Source: Cristatella mucedo
Taxonomy: Eukaryota; Bryozoa; Phylactolaemata; Cristatellidae
Direction: 5' to 3'
Assembly (NCBI GenBank): GCA_009760855.2
Contig: WPIO01000060.1
Span: 921,501-985,500, forward strand
Length of the DNA: 64,000 nucleotides
The notes under the pieces were generated by a model, which made no database searches, had not been told where the DNA came from, and was given only the letters and a program-made list of their open reading frames with translations. A program made the position numbers and the translations under genes. Shown one piece after another: positions 1-12,635 of this stretch. Each line of letters opens with the position of its first letter. The first letter of the stretch is position 1.

Positions 1-690
1 GGCAAGGCGTCCCCAGCGGCGCTGTCGCCGGCCGACAGAGGCGCAACCCAATGCCGCCACTGCCGCAGCAGCCGCTACGTAGCGTCGGCGAAGTTCTTAC
101 AGCCGCCGGCGCTTCGTCACGGAGCAGGTGAGCTGTCCATTTGGCTCGCGGTCGTAAAGCCCGGCCAGGTGACGCTTCGCGTTGGAGCTGTCGCTTTCCA
201 TTAGGTTTGATTTCATTCCGTGGCGGCGGGCGGCAATATCGGTCCAGCGCCACCTGGCGGCGACTGTGTACCCGGATGACGGCGGCGTCTTTGCCTGCCG
301 CGCCACCGCCGCTGCTGGCGCCGCTGCCGACGCCGTAGCCGCTGACGCTAAATTCCGCAGCCTGCTGTCTCTAGTCGCTCACGACCCCCCATCCCCCATC
401 CGGGCTGCGCTGCCGCAGCCGCCGTCTATGGAGCGCTAGCTTCACCGCCGCCGCGCGAGCCGCTAATAACGCGCGATGTCCTTCCGCCGATCAAACGGCG
501 GCGCATACCGGCGCTGGTCGTAAAACCCGTGTCAGAACTCCTATCGCCCGCCGCTCCCACCGCGGCGGGAGCGACGAATGGCTGAAAAGGACTGAAACGG
601 CGGACTGGGGCGCCCGCTCGACGGTCGAACGCTGCCGCGAGATACTCGTGCGTCGTCTACGTAGGGCGGCGCACTGCTTACCTGCGTTAG
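1..690. other. CpG-rich, GC-rich edge region
   Basis: This stretch is strongly GC-rich with frequent CpG, unlike the AT-rich DNA that follows from about 700. It could be a CpG island or part of a GC-rich exon of a gene that starts outside the window. Only one short protein-like piece can be seen in it (230-340). Confidence 0.6.
230..340 (+). CDS. possible partial exon: C-terminal half of an Ig-like (I-set) domain
   Basis: In the frame open from 182 to 439 the residues AAISVQ are followed by YPDDGGVFACRATAAAG. This resembles the end of an I-set immunoglobulin fold: an E-strand, then D-x-G-x-[YF]-x-C-R-A and the small-residue turn of the F-G hairpin. The first cysteine and tryptophan of the fold are not visible, so only the second half of a domain would be encoded and the rest would lie upstream of the window. 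No convincing splice sites bound it, and GC-rich DNA easily gives alanine-rich open frames. It is a weak call based on one motif. Confidence 0.3.
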
Positions 691-2112
691 CTATTATGTA
701 AACGTCCTCCTTCGCACAAAGTCACGACTTATAGTACGCGGTCCTCGCTCTCTGCACTACTGCTGGTTAAGTGAAATAAGATTAGCTGATTCGACTGCTT
801 CAGTTGTATACAAACCTCAGTTTGTGCACGCCGAAGGCTGGAACTAGCATCTGGCTTCTGTCAGAATGTCAGCACTGTCACTGCCTGCATTGGCGCTGCA
901 TCAGTTGAGTCTGAGCTAAAGACAGATTCGTGCAGTTTAGCTTTTCCTGGGCCCCGGTAAAAAATTTATTCCCGCGTGTGTCCTTTGCATTCTTAAATTT
1001 GCATAGTTAATTCAAGGCATTTTACCATGATCACAATCACACTTGTATGCTTTCTCAGGCTTGTTTAAACGTGGCACTTTGCATTTATAAAGCGCCCGGA
1101 ATTAGACTCCTTAGAATGCTAAACAAAAGACAGAGTAGTTACTATAGAGCGGCACTAGAACCTTAGCACCTGTCAGCGCAGCTGAGCATTCGTACATTAA
1201 GCGATTGCCACTCGAGCCGTCGACCATCGCGGGTCGTGAGGCTCGAGCACATTATCCTTATGCTAAGTCCCAGTCACGTGACGACAATCACTCCGACGGG
1301 CCGCATTCGCTGCGCCAGCTTTTACTATCGGTTCAATCCTCGCGACCGGGTTAGAAAAGCGACTAATTGCGGTGTGTGGTCGAGAAAATGCAGTTTAAGG
1401 AAGTCAAAAATTTGAATAAATATCTGAAATATTCGTTGAAGGTGTACGTGTATTTTGTCAAGCCAAGCCATGCAAGGTGTGTAAGGAATGCATGAGAAGA
1501 TACTTTTTTTCCTAGGGTTGCAGTACAAATCCCTCATTGCTACTAGTAATAGCGTGATTAGTATAAGCGTGAAATTCGGAAACAGGGGATTTGAAAATTT
1601 AGGACGTTCAAACTAATTAAATGAATTTTTTTGAATAATCCTCGAGTATTGGCTATAAAATTAAGGCACTCCACCGCCATATAAAACTTACACCATTTAT
1701 ATATGCTATCAAATAACGTGCTGATCGAAAACCTGCTCATCTATATTTCATAATTCAAAGCGAAATTTGATGTTCGATTTCAAATATGAAAGTGTATGTT
1801 TTTGCTATGGATGTAAATTAGTGAATTATCCACCTTAGTATTTCTAGTATGGCTATCACCCTTGGCTGTGCCATCTTAGTAGTACCGTGAATATCTCAAA
1901 GGTCGCGACGGAATTGTGACATAAGTTATTTGTGTTTTTGGATCAACGAATCCAAAGGACCTGCAGAAGCAGCCACATTCAAAATCATATAGCCTGATGG
2001 TCAAGAACTTGTGCCGTATGAACACGTGACTGTTGAGTATGCATACACAGTACACGGCGCGTAAACAGCTGCTTTAGCTGTTGTAGATTATTTCATTAAT
2101 TAAATTAACTTC
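691..2112. other. no gene recognised
   Basis: AT-rich DNA without a recognisable coding segment. The only structured piece is a possible decayed tRNA-like SINE at about 1,200-1,290 on the minus strand. Confidence 0.6.
1200..1290 (-). mobile_element. possible decayed SINE-B fragment
   Basis: Read on the minus strand it resembles the tRNA-like head of the GC-rich SINE-B copies at 14.7 and 15.2 kb: a TAAGG block, then CTCACGACCC, then a CTCGAG box-B-like motif. It is short and diverged. Confidence 0.35.
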
Positions 2113-2245
2113 ATTTGTGGTTCTGGGGTACGGGTAAAGTGCTCGCCTTTGACTACCGAGTTCGCGAGCTCGAGCCCTGCGGCATGTATGAAGCATCTGC
2201 ATTGAGTGTAAGCTCTGCTAAGGCAGAATACAAATGAAAACTATT
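2113..2245 (+). mobile_element. SINE-A copy (tRNA-derived, LINE-1-type tail)
   Basis: A tRNA-like head with box A (GGGTAAAGTGCTCGCC) and box B (GAGCTCGAGCCC) is followed by a tail ending in ATACAAATG. The same order occurs in the other SINE-A copies (16.2, 23.4, 28.5, 29.3 and 37.9 kb). Confidence 0.7.
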
Positions 2246-2249
2246 TTGG

Positions 2250-3280
2250 TATTTTCCGAGTGAGAACGCTGCAGACCATAGAGAACTACGACCTGGTTAG
2301 CGATATGTGCAAGTCTTCGACAGGCCGTTATTGATTGTAGGATACTTTACCAAACACGTAGACAACGCTAGCAACAATCAAGTCAGGTCCGGTCATTTCG
2401 TGGCTGTCTGGAAAACTTGGGCTTGGTCTAACAGGTTAGTCGTAACACTAATATCGGTGGCCGTATTCTGAATCTTGCGAAGTCTACTTAGTATTCTGAA
2501 TCCTGCGATGTCTACTTGGGATGTCTGCTCCAATGACTTTTCTGTGTACGCGCTGACCATCTCGGATCGTTGCTCAATCTCGCTTACTGTTTCTGCCCTA
2601 ATGTATGTGCAGGACTACGTCAAGTTTGCTCGATGACGCAACCCGAGAATCATTGACGCCGAGAAATTTTTTAAAGCTTACTGTGACGCAGATCTTCTTG
2701 ATCTGCAACAAGACTCGGCCGACAGCCTCGATAACGTCGCAGATGCAGCATGAAACATTCGAGTTCCGTCGATGAGCACGTGGCTCTAAAATCTGTCCGT
2801 GTACAGAGTCGTGGAGACATCACTTTCAATTTAGCAAATATCTTCAAAGGATGCACCTTGTTAATCTTAGGCATAAGCAGCACCACTTTACGAAGTTTGA
2901 GTCCGAGTCTGACGTCGATCGAAGGCCAGTCTCAAAGACTTTCTCCGAGTCGACATTCTAAAGCTTAGAAAGGCCAGGTTTTTTCACTCGAAACATCAAG
3001 TCCTGCCGGTCAGGCGTAAGAAAAAAGTCTATAAGATAGTCAGCAACAATTATTTGCTTACTAGCTCCAAGAGGTTTCACTCCCCGGCTGCTAAAGGCTA
3101 GACAGACGAAGTCTTCAGACCTCTTCGTTGAACATTTTTACATCTTCGTGCCTCCATTAATTCCCTTCCGACTAAATCAATTGCACAAGTCAGCGGACTG
3201 TGACCCTTCTGCAGAGATTTACCTGGGCTTGTGCTCACGAAGTGGCTACCCTAATGAATTCTATTAAAGAGAGCTCTTCT
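2250..3280. other. no gene recognised
   Basis: No coding or mobile segment is recognised except the short tandem duplication at 2,463-2,520. The last few hundred bases may be a more decayed 5' part of the LINE-2 copy that follows. Confidence 0.5.
2463..2520. repeat. two-copy tandem duplication, period about 29 bp
   Basis: Two adjacent units both read GTATTCTGAAT, then CTTGCGA or CCTGCGA, then GTCTACTT, with few mismatches. Confidence 0.7.
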
Positions 3281-3284
3281 CCTG

Positions 3285-4990
3285 AAAAAAAACGTATGCT
3301 ATCCCCTCTGTGGTCTTCACTAAAGAAGTATGCACTCCAGCCATAAATCAGGCTTTTAATGATTCTCTGGATAACAGAGTTGCTCAAAGTCTTTCAAAGC
3401 GGCTATCGTTCAACCAATATTTAAAAAGTCTAGATTAGTACCAAAAGTCTAGAAAAATATCGCACATTCACTTCCATCTTTTTTGTAAATTGATTCTACA
3501 AGCTGCTTAGTGACAATCTTTTCAAGAATCTTTGACGAAAACGTGCTCAGAAAACTTTCAGTTGGAATTCAACAGACGCCGCTCAACTGTAACTGCTCTC
3601 ATCTGTGTAGCTAACGATATCCTCTGCAGCAGCGATGACTGGAGTGTCACTGCCCCGGCCTGCTAGATCTATCAGCTGCTTTCCACGCCATCAATCACGA
3701 TATACAACTCGAACGATTGAGAACAACGATGGGTCTAGCAGACGAGGAACTGGAGCGGTTTAAATCGTACTTGGCCGATCGTGTTCAATTCGTGTCGTGC
3801 GGCGGTCAAGTCTCATCAATGCAGACTTGTGGAGTCCCACTGGGGTCCGTCCTCACTACTTTGCTGTTCTCCATTCGTATCAACTCTCGGGGAAAAGTGA
3901 CTCGGGCCCATGGGATAGCTTCTCTAGCTATCTTTACAATTCGGCCTTTCGCCTCTATAAAGACCATTCCCCGGCTGTATTTTTTTTTTTAAGCGGCGGG
4001 AATCTGCTGCAGTGACTGATAAGCTGAATGCTTGCCTTGCAGACATTCGATCCGGACTTTTGGCTATTTTGCTTAAGCTAACGTCGATAAAAATGAACTC
4101 CTACGCATGGCAAACTAGAAGCACAAGCCTGGGCTAGGAAATTTTCTCTTCAAATAGGCGATGCCGTTTTGCAATCATCACCCTCTGCTTGGAATTTGGG
4201 TGTCCTCTTTGACAACTGCCTAAGTGTTGTGAGTTTCCTTAAGAATGGTGTCTCCACAGCAAGCCATCACGTACAATCCCTTTCCAAGATTATGGACTTC
4301 TGTGCACCACTGTGGCTTGCATAACATTTAATTAGCTCCGGGTTTTGTATAGGCTGAATTACTGCAATTCCATTTTGGCTGGGCTAGCGAACAAAGCCAT
4401 TAGGCAAAAACAGGTGTTGATCAAGTTTGGTTGAAAGGCTAGTTAATAGACTCCAGAGTCGGCTCTGGTGAATTAGCTGAGATGGCAGCTGATTGATAAA
4501 TGGATACATAGTTAAGTTTTTACGCTGACCCACAAGGCCCGCCACGGTTAAGCTCCTTCATACCTAGCTAAGCTGCAGCACCAGTTTTAGCCTCTCTGTG
4601 CCATCGGGTTCTCTGCGGACAATAAAAATTAGATGTTTCATTCCTACAGCCAAAGACAGTCGGCGACAGAAGCTTTCGCTCTAGAGGTCCCAGACTGTGG
4701 AACTGACTTCCACTAATCTTACGTAACGAGTTTTATTATCCAGTTGCTGCCTATTACATATCTTTTTTTTGCCTTAGTATGCTGCTACTTCTGCGCTACT
4801 CTCCTCAATTCCTCAACTGCTCTGATAACTCAACCGTGTGTCGCACATTCTCTTAGTAATTTGAGAAGAATTCTGTTGGCTACAGCATGCATACCGAAAG
4901 CCGACTGTCGGCTCTGAGTGCGAACTAGAAAAATATCGTGCCGATGTGCACCCATAGTGCGTTTTTGGCTTTGTAGTGCAACAGATAAAG
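3285..4990 (+). mobile_element. decayed LINE-2 copy (non-LTR retrotransposon, CR1/L2-like)
   Basis: Broken reverse-transcriptase reading frames can be followed on the plus strand. Around 3,665-3,720 there is an LSAAFHAINHD-like motif A. At 3,729-3,850 the residues MGLADEELERFKSYLADR, then TCGVPLGSVL, correspond to the conserved W-F-x-S-Y-L and G-V-P-Q-G-S-V-L blocks. Near 4,350 the residues RLNYCNSILAGL match the C-terminal part of this clade. Frameshifts and stops are frequent, so it is dead. The 3' end (about 4,760-4,985) matches the LINE-2 3' UTR at 18.4, 43.8 and 62.9 kb. Confidence 0.75.
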
Positions 4991-5535
4991 ATAAAGTAGA
5001 TTACACTAGTCTGTCGCGAATGCCACAATTGCAGCAGCACTTCGCAAGGACCTACACTGGTTTTCCATCTTACAGCATACAGTATTATGACACTCACTTT
5101 TAGGTCACTAGTCACTCTCGATCTAAAATATCTGCCAACCAATAATACGGCCGCGTCTGCATTTATTATGCTCTCGAAGCATGGCAATCACTGCCGACTG
5201 ACAATTAATCATCTCCAGATTTGAGGACATTCCAAAAGAAGCTGACAACCTTGCTGTTCTACACAGCACCGGCTTCGTCCGAAGGAATCGTCTTTCTGTG
5301 TGGTTGTGCGTTAAGAAACTACAACTAAGGGCAACAGAAACATACCTTTGGAAAGAAAACTCAGAGGACTCGTCTGTTTTTCTGTGCGCTTTATTTTCCC
5401 GTGCACGATTGAGTGTTGATAACGTGCGTGAGTAGGAATTAAGCAATTTAAGGGTGCTTTACAACATATTACTATTATTATTACTCCTTAATATTTTGTT
5501 CCATCGCATCACAAGCTCTTCTGGATCACTGTTCA
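4990..5535. other. no certain feature; possible LINE debris
   Basis: A short stretch near 5,040-5,100 resembles the 'DLHWLP' part of the LINE C-terminus, but it is too decayed to assign. Nothing else is recognised. Confidence 0.4.
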
Positions 5536-5738
5536 TGCTGCCACTAACCACATTTGCATGCTGACCCAGTGCATGTAACCCCTAACCATGTTATTCATTT
5601 TGTTTGTTTTTCAAGCATGATTTTACTTACTATTCTATTGCGTATCACTTTGCAGCAAATGTAAAGCGCCTAGAAAGAGATTAAGTTCTCTGAGGGCGCT
5701 TTATCAAGTGCAATATTATTATTATTATTATTATTAAG
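5536..5738 (+). mobile_element. LINE-1 3' UTR fragment with (ATT)n tail
   Basis: It carries the repeated family signature: GCTGCCACTAACCACATTTG, then GCATGCTGACCC, AACCATGTTATTC, GTAAAGCGCCTAGAAAGAG, GAGGGCGCTTTATC and a terminal ATT run. It has no coding part, so the copy is extremely 5'-truncated. Confidence 0.9.
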
Positions 5739-5754
5739 TTCTGTAGCCTTGTTT

Positions 5755-6030
5755 TCAACCAATTTTCAAATCGTTTAGTGACCGTTTCTTCAGATCGGCT
5801 GCTCGCAGAGCCAAACACTCGCTCTCAACTGACATAGCTGCCTCCCCTGACTTGACGGCATTTTTAAAGCCATCTTTTACATACAGCCTTTGTTCTTGTA
5901 CTGGTGAATTATCATGTATGTACTTACGTGCGCAGACACTGTCCTCGTTATTATTTATTAGTTGAGGTGGTACCTTTCCAGCCTGTTTAGTGCCAAGAAG
6001 GAGATTAAGTTCTCTTTATTATAGCGATAT
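5755..6030 (+). mobile_element. second decayed LINE-1 3' end
   Basis: Phrases such as CCCCTGACTTGACGGCATTT (the end of the RT reading frame) and GAGATTAAGTTCTCT are shared with the other LINE-1 tails. The rest is strongly diverged. Confidence 0.65.
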
Positions 6031-6158
6031 ACAAATGTTTATTTTTATTTTATTATTAATACCGTCCTACAAAATACAGCATTAGTATATATGCAGACAA
6101 TACATAGATGCATTAATTTACTTGGCATCTTTTACTGTACCTGTACTCATGATGCCAG

Positions 6159-6163
<5 letters not shown>

Positions 6164-6206
<43 letters not shown>
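6164..6206. repeat. (TA)n microsatellite
   Basis: An uninterrupted TA run of about 43 bp. Confidence 0.97.
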
Positions 6207-6210
<4 letters not shown>

Positions 6211-6616
6211 CAGCTTTGAATTGCGCACATATGGAGCAATTCACATGGGTGGAGCAAATAGCTCTAAGGCATCACATCCGGATTTTGTATCCTCCTTTTA
6301 CACGTAGTCAATAGCAGTCAAATTTTACAACTCTAAAGCAAACGTTACTGGAGGTGTTCGGTTAACTACGATATTACATCTTGGGAGATCACATCTTGAC
6401 CCCTTAGGCTACGGCATCCTCTTCTCTTACAGAATAATTGACCGTGTCTGGACAATTCACAGTTTGCAAGAAAAAAAAATTTTCCTAGTAGGAGCTAGGT
6501 ACGGATAGCAGTAAGCAGCACACGCTAATGTGTGTATTTTGTGTTTTTAATTACAATATGTATGAGTAAAGATAATTTCTAAGGAGCTCATGGAAAATGA
6601 AACCTAGAATTAGAAG
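6207..6616. other. no feature recognised
   Basis: AT-rich spacer between two microsatellites, without coding or repeat signatures I can identify. Confidence 0.6.
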
Positions 6617-7131
<515 letters not shown>

Positions 7132-7479
7132 CGGTGCAAGCCCGCGCATTGAAGATATTTTGAGTAGTATCGCTCTATCCAAACTCAATAATCATTCATC
7201 CATTCTTATGGTACATTTTCAGCCTATCAGAGGGCTATCGTGTTTCTTGCACATGCAATTCGAGTCTTCGCGAGATTTCCTAGTATTCTCCTGCTCACGC
7301 GTTCCACTCATTTATGATTCGTAAGCTGATTCGAATGCGCTTATCTAACAAAGCTTACGTAGGCTTACGAAGCCGATCCGTAGAGTTAGTGCCAATCGCC
7401 CATATCAGGTGATTTACAAGAACCTATTCCTGACCGAGTAATTTAGTTCTTTGAGCAAGGAACGGACCTTTCCCCGTTA
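7132..7479. other. no feature recognised
   Basis: A spacer before the LINE-1 copy. The last part may belong to its endonuclease region but is not alignable by eye. Confidence 0.5.
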
Positions 7480-9400
7480 TGGGTGATTTCAAAATTCATT
7501 TTGACAACTTGACTAACGCCTTAAATAGCAAATTTCGTGAGCTGACTGACTCATTTTCTGTGGCTCATGTGCATGATAGTACTCACGACAAGGGTCACAC
7601 ACCATTCAATATTATCCTACTACTGTAGGCTATCAAACCCTATTATTACCTGATTCCGCTGATTCATCTGAACACGACATGCGGATCTCTCATAACCTAC
7701 AATGTTTAACCTCGTCCACATCCAAAATCATCTGCGAATCGCGAAATCTCAAGACTTTTGAAATTAAAAGTAATCCTGCGAAAATATCGTCGCTCAATCC
7801 CACTCTGACCTGCCATCATAGGCAGAATGCAACAATAACACAGTAACTGATATGGTCGAGGAGTTTACGAATCGGATTAAGTGAACTGTGTCCCCCCCTA
7901 GACGGCCGCTTACCACAGACACACTATATCCTCTACCAAGCGAATGCTTAAGATAGCATGCAGCATTGCTTCAGGTATACAATGACCTACTTGGGAATGC
8001 AGAAATAGGTTGATAATCTCCGCTCCTTTCGCTTGATCTTTCGGCAGCTTTTGATACTATCGATCATCAAGTCCTTCTTGAGCGCCTCTCATCTCGCGTG
8101 GGCACTGCATTGCAATGGTTCAGGTCCAGTGTCAGTGGGAGACTCCAGAGTATTGATGTGAATTGACACAGATCATCTAAGGAACCTCTTAAATATGGGG
8201 TACCTCAGGGCTTCGTGCTAGGTCCGGTTCTTTTCACGGTTTATACTCTCCCTCTTGCTGATGTGATTGCCAAGCACAATCTAGGCTTTTACTTCTATTC
8301 GGACGACACTCAGCTGTACCTTTGCTTTGATCCCTCCCAGCCTTCGAGCACCTCAAATTCTCTTAACTCACTTGTTGCATGTATTGATGATATCCGCACA
8401 TAGATGGCAGCAAACTTTCTTAAATTTAATGATGGTAAAACCAACTTATTAGTTATGGGCAAGCCAAATGTGATTCAGAAATTGGTAAGGCTAACGCTGA
8501 AAAAATCAGCTCTGCCAGCATATCTCATGGTAAACCTGCAAGAAATCTAGGTGTCATGCTTCAAATTGCCCTTTCGTTAGACGACTACATCAGCTCCACA
8601 ATCAAGTCTGCCTACTTTCAGCAACTAACTTCACAGCATTGCTAAGATTCGGGCTTGTTTAGTCAGGGATACCACATCTAAGTTAGTCTATGCATTTGTG
8701 AAATCCCGTCTTGACTTCAGTAACTCACTCACTGCTTACTGGTCTATCCGCCTAAGCAATCAGGCGCTTACGGCTGGTGCAAAACTCTGCAGCTATGCTT
8801 TTCTGTCGTGAGCGTCGCAGCAGCCACGTCATAGCACTTCTAGCCGATCTGCACTGGCTCCCAGTCAAGCAACGCACCGACTTCAAGGTTTTGTCACCCA
8901 CTTCTAGGTCCCTTTATTCTTTGGTTCCAGCCTACCTATCAGATCTACTGCACCACCAGGCTAAGCATCGTACCACCCGCTTTTCGTAATCTAACTGTTT
9001 ACCTTTACCTCGTACAAATTTCATATCCTTTGGAGATCGTGCCTTTAGTTCGTAATCTGCCGAAGCCTGGAACGCGCTCTTGAATTGCGTCACGACATCC
9101 CCTGACTTGATCACATTTAAAAAGAATTTTAAAAAGCACCTATTTATGACGGCATTTAGTGGGTCCCCGCGATTCATCCTTTATGTGCTTATGCGTGCTG
9201 ACACTGTTGCATGCTACCACTAACCACACTTGCATGCTGACCCTGTGCATGTCACTTCTGACCATGTTATTCTTGCTGTTTATTGAGCATGCAACATTAA
9301 TCATTTGATCGTGTTTCTTTCAAGCAAATGTAAAGGAAATAGAAAGAGATTGAGTTCTTGGAGGATATTTTATCAAGTGCGTTATTATTATTATTATTAT
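7480..9400 (+). mobile_element. decayed LINE-1 copy: endonuclease remnant, reverse transcriptase and 3' UTR
   Basis: Near 7,480 the residues MGDFKIHFDN are a relic of the apurinic-type endonuclease (G-D-F-N-x-H). The RT follows in broken frames. Motif A ([11 protein letters not shown]) is near 8,040. GVPQ(S)VLGPVLFTVYTLPLAD is near 8,200-8,255. The active-site box at about 8,295 reads Y-S-D-D instead of Y-A-D-D. The C-terminal LLADLHWLPVKQR is near 8,840. The family 3' UTR and ATT tail run from 9,185 to 9,400. A substituted active-site box, stops and frameshifts show it is inactive. It is the only copy with a recognisable endonuclease piece. Confidence 0.85.
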
Positions 9401-9559
9401 TATATACACTTTTAGAATTGACTGTCCGTCGAAAGGTATACGAGAACTACTTTAGATCATACCGATCGATTGTACCAGATGCCATGTCCAGCTTCTGTAG
9501 AAATATTGTTGTCACAGATGCACAATCCAAATATGGCTAATTTCTACCGATAACCGTCT

Positions 9560-10800
9560 CTTTAACCTCTTCCATGTTAGCTCCATACCCAGTGATCGTA
9601 GAGGCGGAGTCGGCGATCGCTTCCTTGGCTGCTTTGTCAGCATGGTAAACATCAAAGTCATCAAAGAGTCCATACCTCAGGGATGGCTGCATCCACTCTC
9701 AACTCCGGTCCCTCAATAACAACCACACAAACCTCGTGTTCCGATCGATATTCTGTGCAGCACCTCAATATCTATCTTCAAAGAAGCCAAGTATCACCTA
9801 ATCCTGAAACTTATCTCCTAGTCAAAGAATAATATTAGCTCTATAGACCCAGTTACTACTGCCTACTTATACGATGCATGGGTCTGCAGCTTCCATGCAT
9901 AACTAACTTGATAAATGTGTCCTTAGCCTCAGGTAATGACCCTGCACCATTCAAAAAGGCTGCAGGTAGGCCACTAATTAAGAAAGCAACGCTAGGGCCA
10001 AGGAAACTTAAACAACTTCCGCCTAGACTCTCTTCTACCGTTTCAGTCAAAGAAAGTGGAACGATTAGTGGCAGACCAGCTGCATTCTTATATAGAAACT
10101 TCAAATCTATGAAGTAAGCTCCAGTCTGGTTTGAGAGCAAATCACTTTCTTGCTCAGTCCGCTTCTTTTTGCGGTTTCTGCTCTCCCTCTTTTCGACGTA
10201 ATCACCTGGCACAATCTCGGCCTTTGCTTTCATACAGAAGACATTCCGTTGTACCATTGGTTTTATCCCTCTCAGCCCTTCACGCACCGAGATCTCTAAA
10301 CTTCCTTGCTGCAAGTATTACTCACATCCGCACAAGTATGACAGCAAGCTTTTTGAACCTGAATGACGATAAAACCAACCTGCTAAAATGGGCTCGGTCA
10401 GTAAGTCTTCCGAAGCATCTGCATGAAATCTACGTTTCTTGTTCGCCAGTGACCTTCCACTAGACGACCAGCTGCTCAGTCAAGTCTGCCTACTTTTAGC
10501 CAAGTAACCGTTGCAAAAATGTGGGCCTACTTAGAGAGGAATAACGCATCATGACTGGCATCTCGACACCCCGTGGCATAACCACTTTTTTAAAAAGATT
10601 CTAAAAGTGCACCTTTTGATCCCAACATATGCGGGATCCGTGTGATTCGTCTTTTATAAACTTAAAGGTGCTGCCTCTGTGTGCATTATATTCATTATTA
10701 ATTTTGACGTGCTTTCATGACAGAATACGTAAAGAGTCTAGAAAAAAGATAACAGATTCTCTGAAGGTGCCATAACAATTTCTCTGTATTAGTATTATTA
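9560..10800 (+). mobile_element. decayed LINE-1 copy, internally deleted
   Basis: At 9,890-10,060 the residues LPCITNLINVSLASG and PLIKKAT match the segment just before the RT domain in the 45 kb copy. Later pieces (about 10,135-10,500) match the region after the YADD box, so most of the palm domain is missing. The 3' part to about 10,800 carries degraded tail phrases and an ATT-like end. Confidence 0.7.
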
Positions 10801-10888
10801 GTCTGTTACTGTTTCCTTATGTCTGTGTCTCTCTGTGTCATGACGCTCTCTGAGCTTTGCTGTCCCGTACCGTCTGTGGCGCATATTC

Positions 10889-10889
<1 letters not shown>

Positions 10890-10983
<94 letters not shown>

Positions 10984-11138
10984 ATCTCTCTCTCTGTCTC
11001 TCTGTCTCTCTCTCTGTCTGTCTGCCTGTCTGTCTGTCTGTCTGTCTCTCTCTCTGTCTTTCTGTCTGTCTGTCTGTCTCTCTCTGTCTTTCTGTCTGTC
11101 TGTCTGTCTCTCCCTCTCTCGTTGTTTCTGGCTCTGTC

Positions 11139-11209
<71 letters not shown>

Positions 11210-11375
11210 GTCTCTGGCTCACTTTCACTCTGTCTATCACTATTTCTCTCTCGCCCTGCATCGCTCCGCTCCATCTCCTTGTTGCTTTCTTGTGATGTCT
11301 TGTCTCCTGTTTCTCAATCTCTTTCTGTCTCGATGTCTGTATGTCTTCTCTCTCTCCCCTTTCTGGCTCTAACGT
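10890..11375. repeat. (CT)n / (CTGT)n microsatellite block
   Basis: Long CT runs at about 10,892-10,980 and 11,141-11,206 flank CTGT and CTGC variants. The block is open in several frames on both strands but is not coding. Confidence 0.95.
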
Positions 11376-11384
11376 AATAAAAAA

Positions 11385-11465
11385 GACTAGCTGATTCAAC
11401 AGCCTCTTTTGTACAGCGACAGAAGAGCCTCTATGGCTATCACCACCTCTTGCAGCGGCGACACA
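11385..11465 (-). mobile_element. SINE-B 3' fragment
   Basis: On the minus strand it has the SINE-B order of GTGGTGATAGCC, an AGAGGCTCTTCTGTCGCTGTAC-like segment, then GAGGCTGTTGAATCAGCT. The tRNA-like head is absent. Confidence 0.75.
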
Positions 11466-11674
11466 GGTCGCAGACTGGAAAGCCTGCCGAGCCTCGAGCC
11501 CACCAGTCACTGCACTTCCCCCACCCGAATGCGCAGTCAAACAGGCGCGTGGGGGGCAGGTCTAGCCCCTACTCGGCTAGGCTCGGCTCGAGGGCATGCA
11601 GCTCTGCGTAGGACTGCAAGGAAAGCTCGCAGCGGGAAGAGCGGGCCGAACCGAACTTCGGATTGAACGCACGC

Positions 11675-11830
11675 GAGCTTGATAATGATAATAACAATAA
11701 AAATAATACATCTGTATTGCGCCCTCAGAGAACTCAATCTCTTTTTAAGCGCTCTACATTTGCTGCAAAGGAAGCACGATCGAACGGTGAGTGGTAGCAT
11801 GCTCAATAAACAACAAGAATAACCATGGTT
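11675..11830 (-). mobile_element. LINE-1 3' tail fragment
   Basis: The complement of the family 3' UTR: an imperfect ATT tail, GAGGGCGC, AGAGATTGAGTTCTC and a GCAAATGTAGAGCGC-like segment, ending near AACCATGG. It lies at the left edge of the CpG-rich island. Confidence 0.85.
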
Positions 11831-12635
11831 AGGGGCTATTCAACAAGAGCCCTCGATCCACTAGCCGCCATCGATCGGCAGATAAGTCACGGTTTGCGTT
11901 CTTAACGAGGTGCGCCGGGAGTGGATCTTGATTTATCGCACTCATACCGGTGGGCGCGAGCTTAACATCATTTTTATCGCATATTTGCCCCAAGCCACAG
12001 CGACGCCGATCGAGCGACGCCGCTTCCTGTAGCGCCAAGCTCCACCGCGAGCCTCGTTGCGTTTCTGGCCGAGCTCTTCTGGCGTCGGCTACCTGAGCTG
12101 AATTCCGAATCGCATTCCATTTTCGCGCGCGCTCGACGACGCCGGCGGCCGTCAAAAATCCGACGCGGCCGACGGATTGTGCCGATCGGACGGAGGTAGC
12201 GGATCGAATCGAATCGATTGTACGGACGAGGCTGGATCGCGCGAAGCCGACGCGGCCGTCGTAAAGAAAGGCCGCTCGCGCTGCGAAAGATGGCGATCGA
12301 TTGAGCAAATAGGCAAGGATCCCACTCGACATCGAGCGTTTTAATCGCTTTCGAACGCGCCGCCGCCGCCGCTCTAGCTCTACCAGACGCTCTGTCGCTA
12401 AGCGAGAGAGCGTCAACGAAAGTGCCGCCGCAGCAGCGAAGGCGACGCTTCAACGCTGCCGCAGCGCCGGCCACTAATCGCCCTCCTCAGCCACGCGCCA
12501 CAGCCCGCGACCGTCCAGCGACGAGACGGGCGGCAGCGCGAGATTCGTCGAAGAGAGCTCAGCAAACAGCGACGTCGGAGGAGCGAAAGGGGCGCGCTCG
12601 CCGCCGCCGCTCATTCGCGATCTGGACCGCCGAGC

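Noticed and set aside
3717-3992. Short intact protein of 91 codons
   Set aside because: It is the motif A to B part of a decayed LINE-2 reverse transcriptase.
10806-11540. Arg-Glu-Asp-rich minus-strand frame of 244 codons
   Set aside because: It is produced by the CT/CTGT microsatellite and shows no independent coding signal.
11829-12474. Two overlapping minus-strand frames of 166-195 codons
   Set aside because: GC-rich DNA with overlapping frames; no domain, no splice or start context, and composition is typical of an untranslated CpG island.
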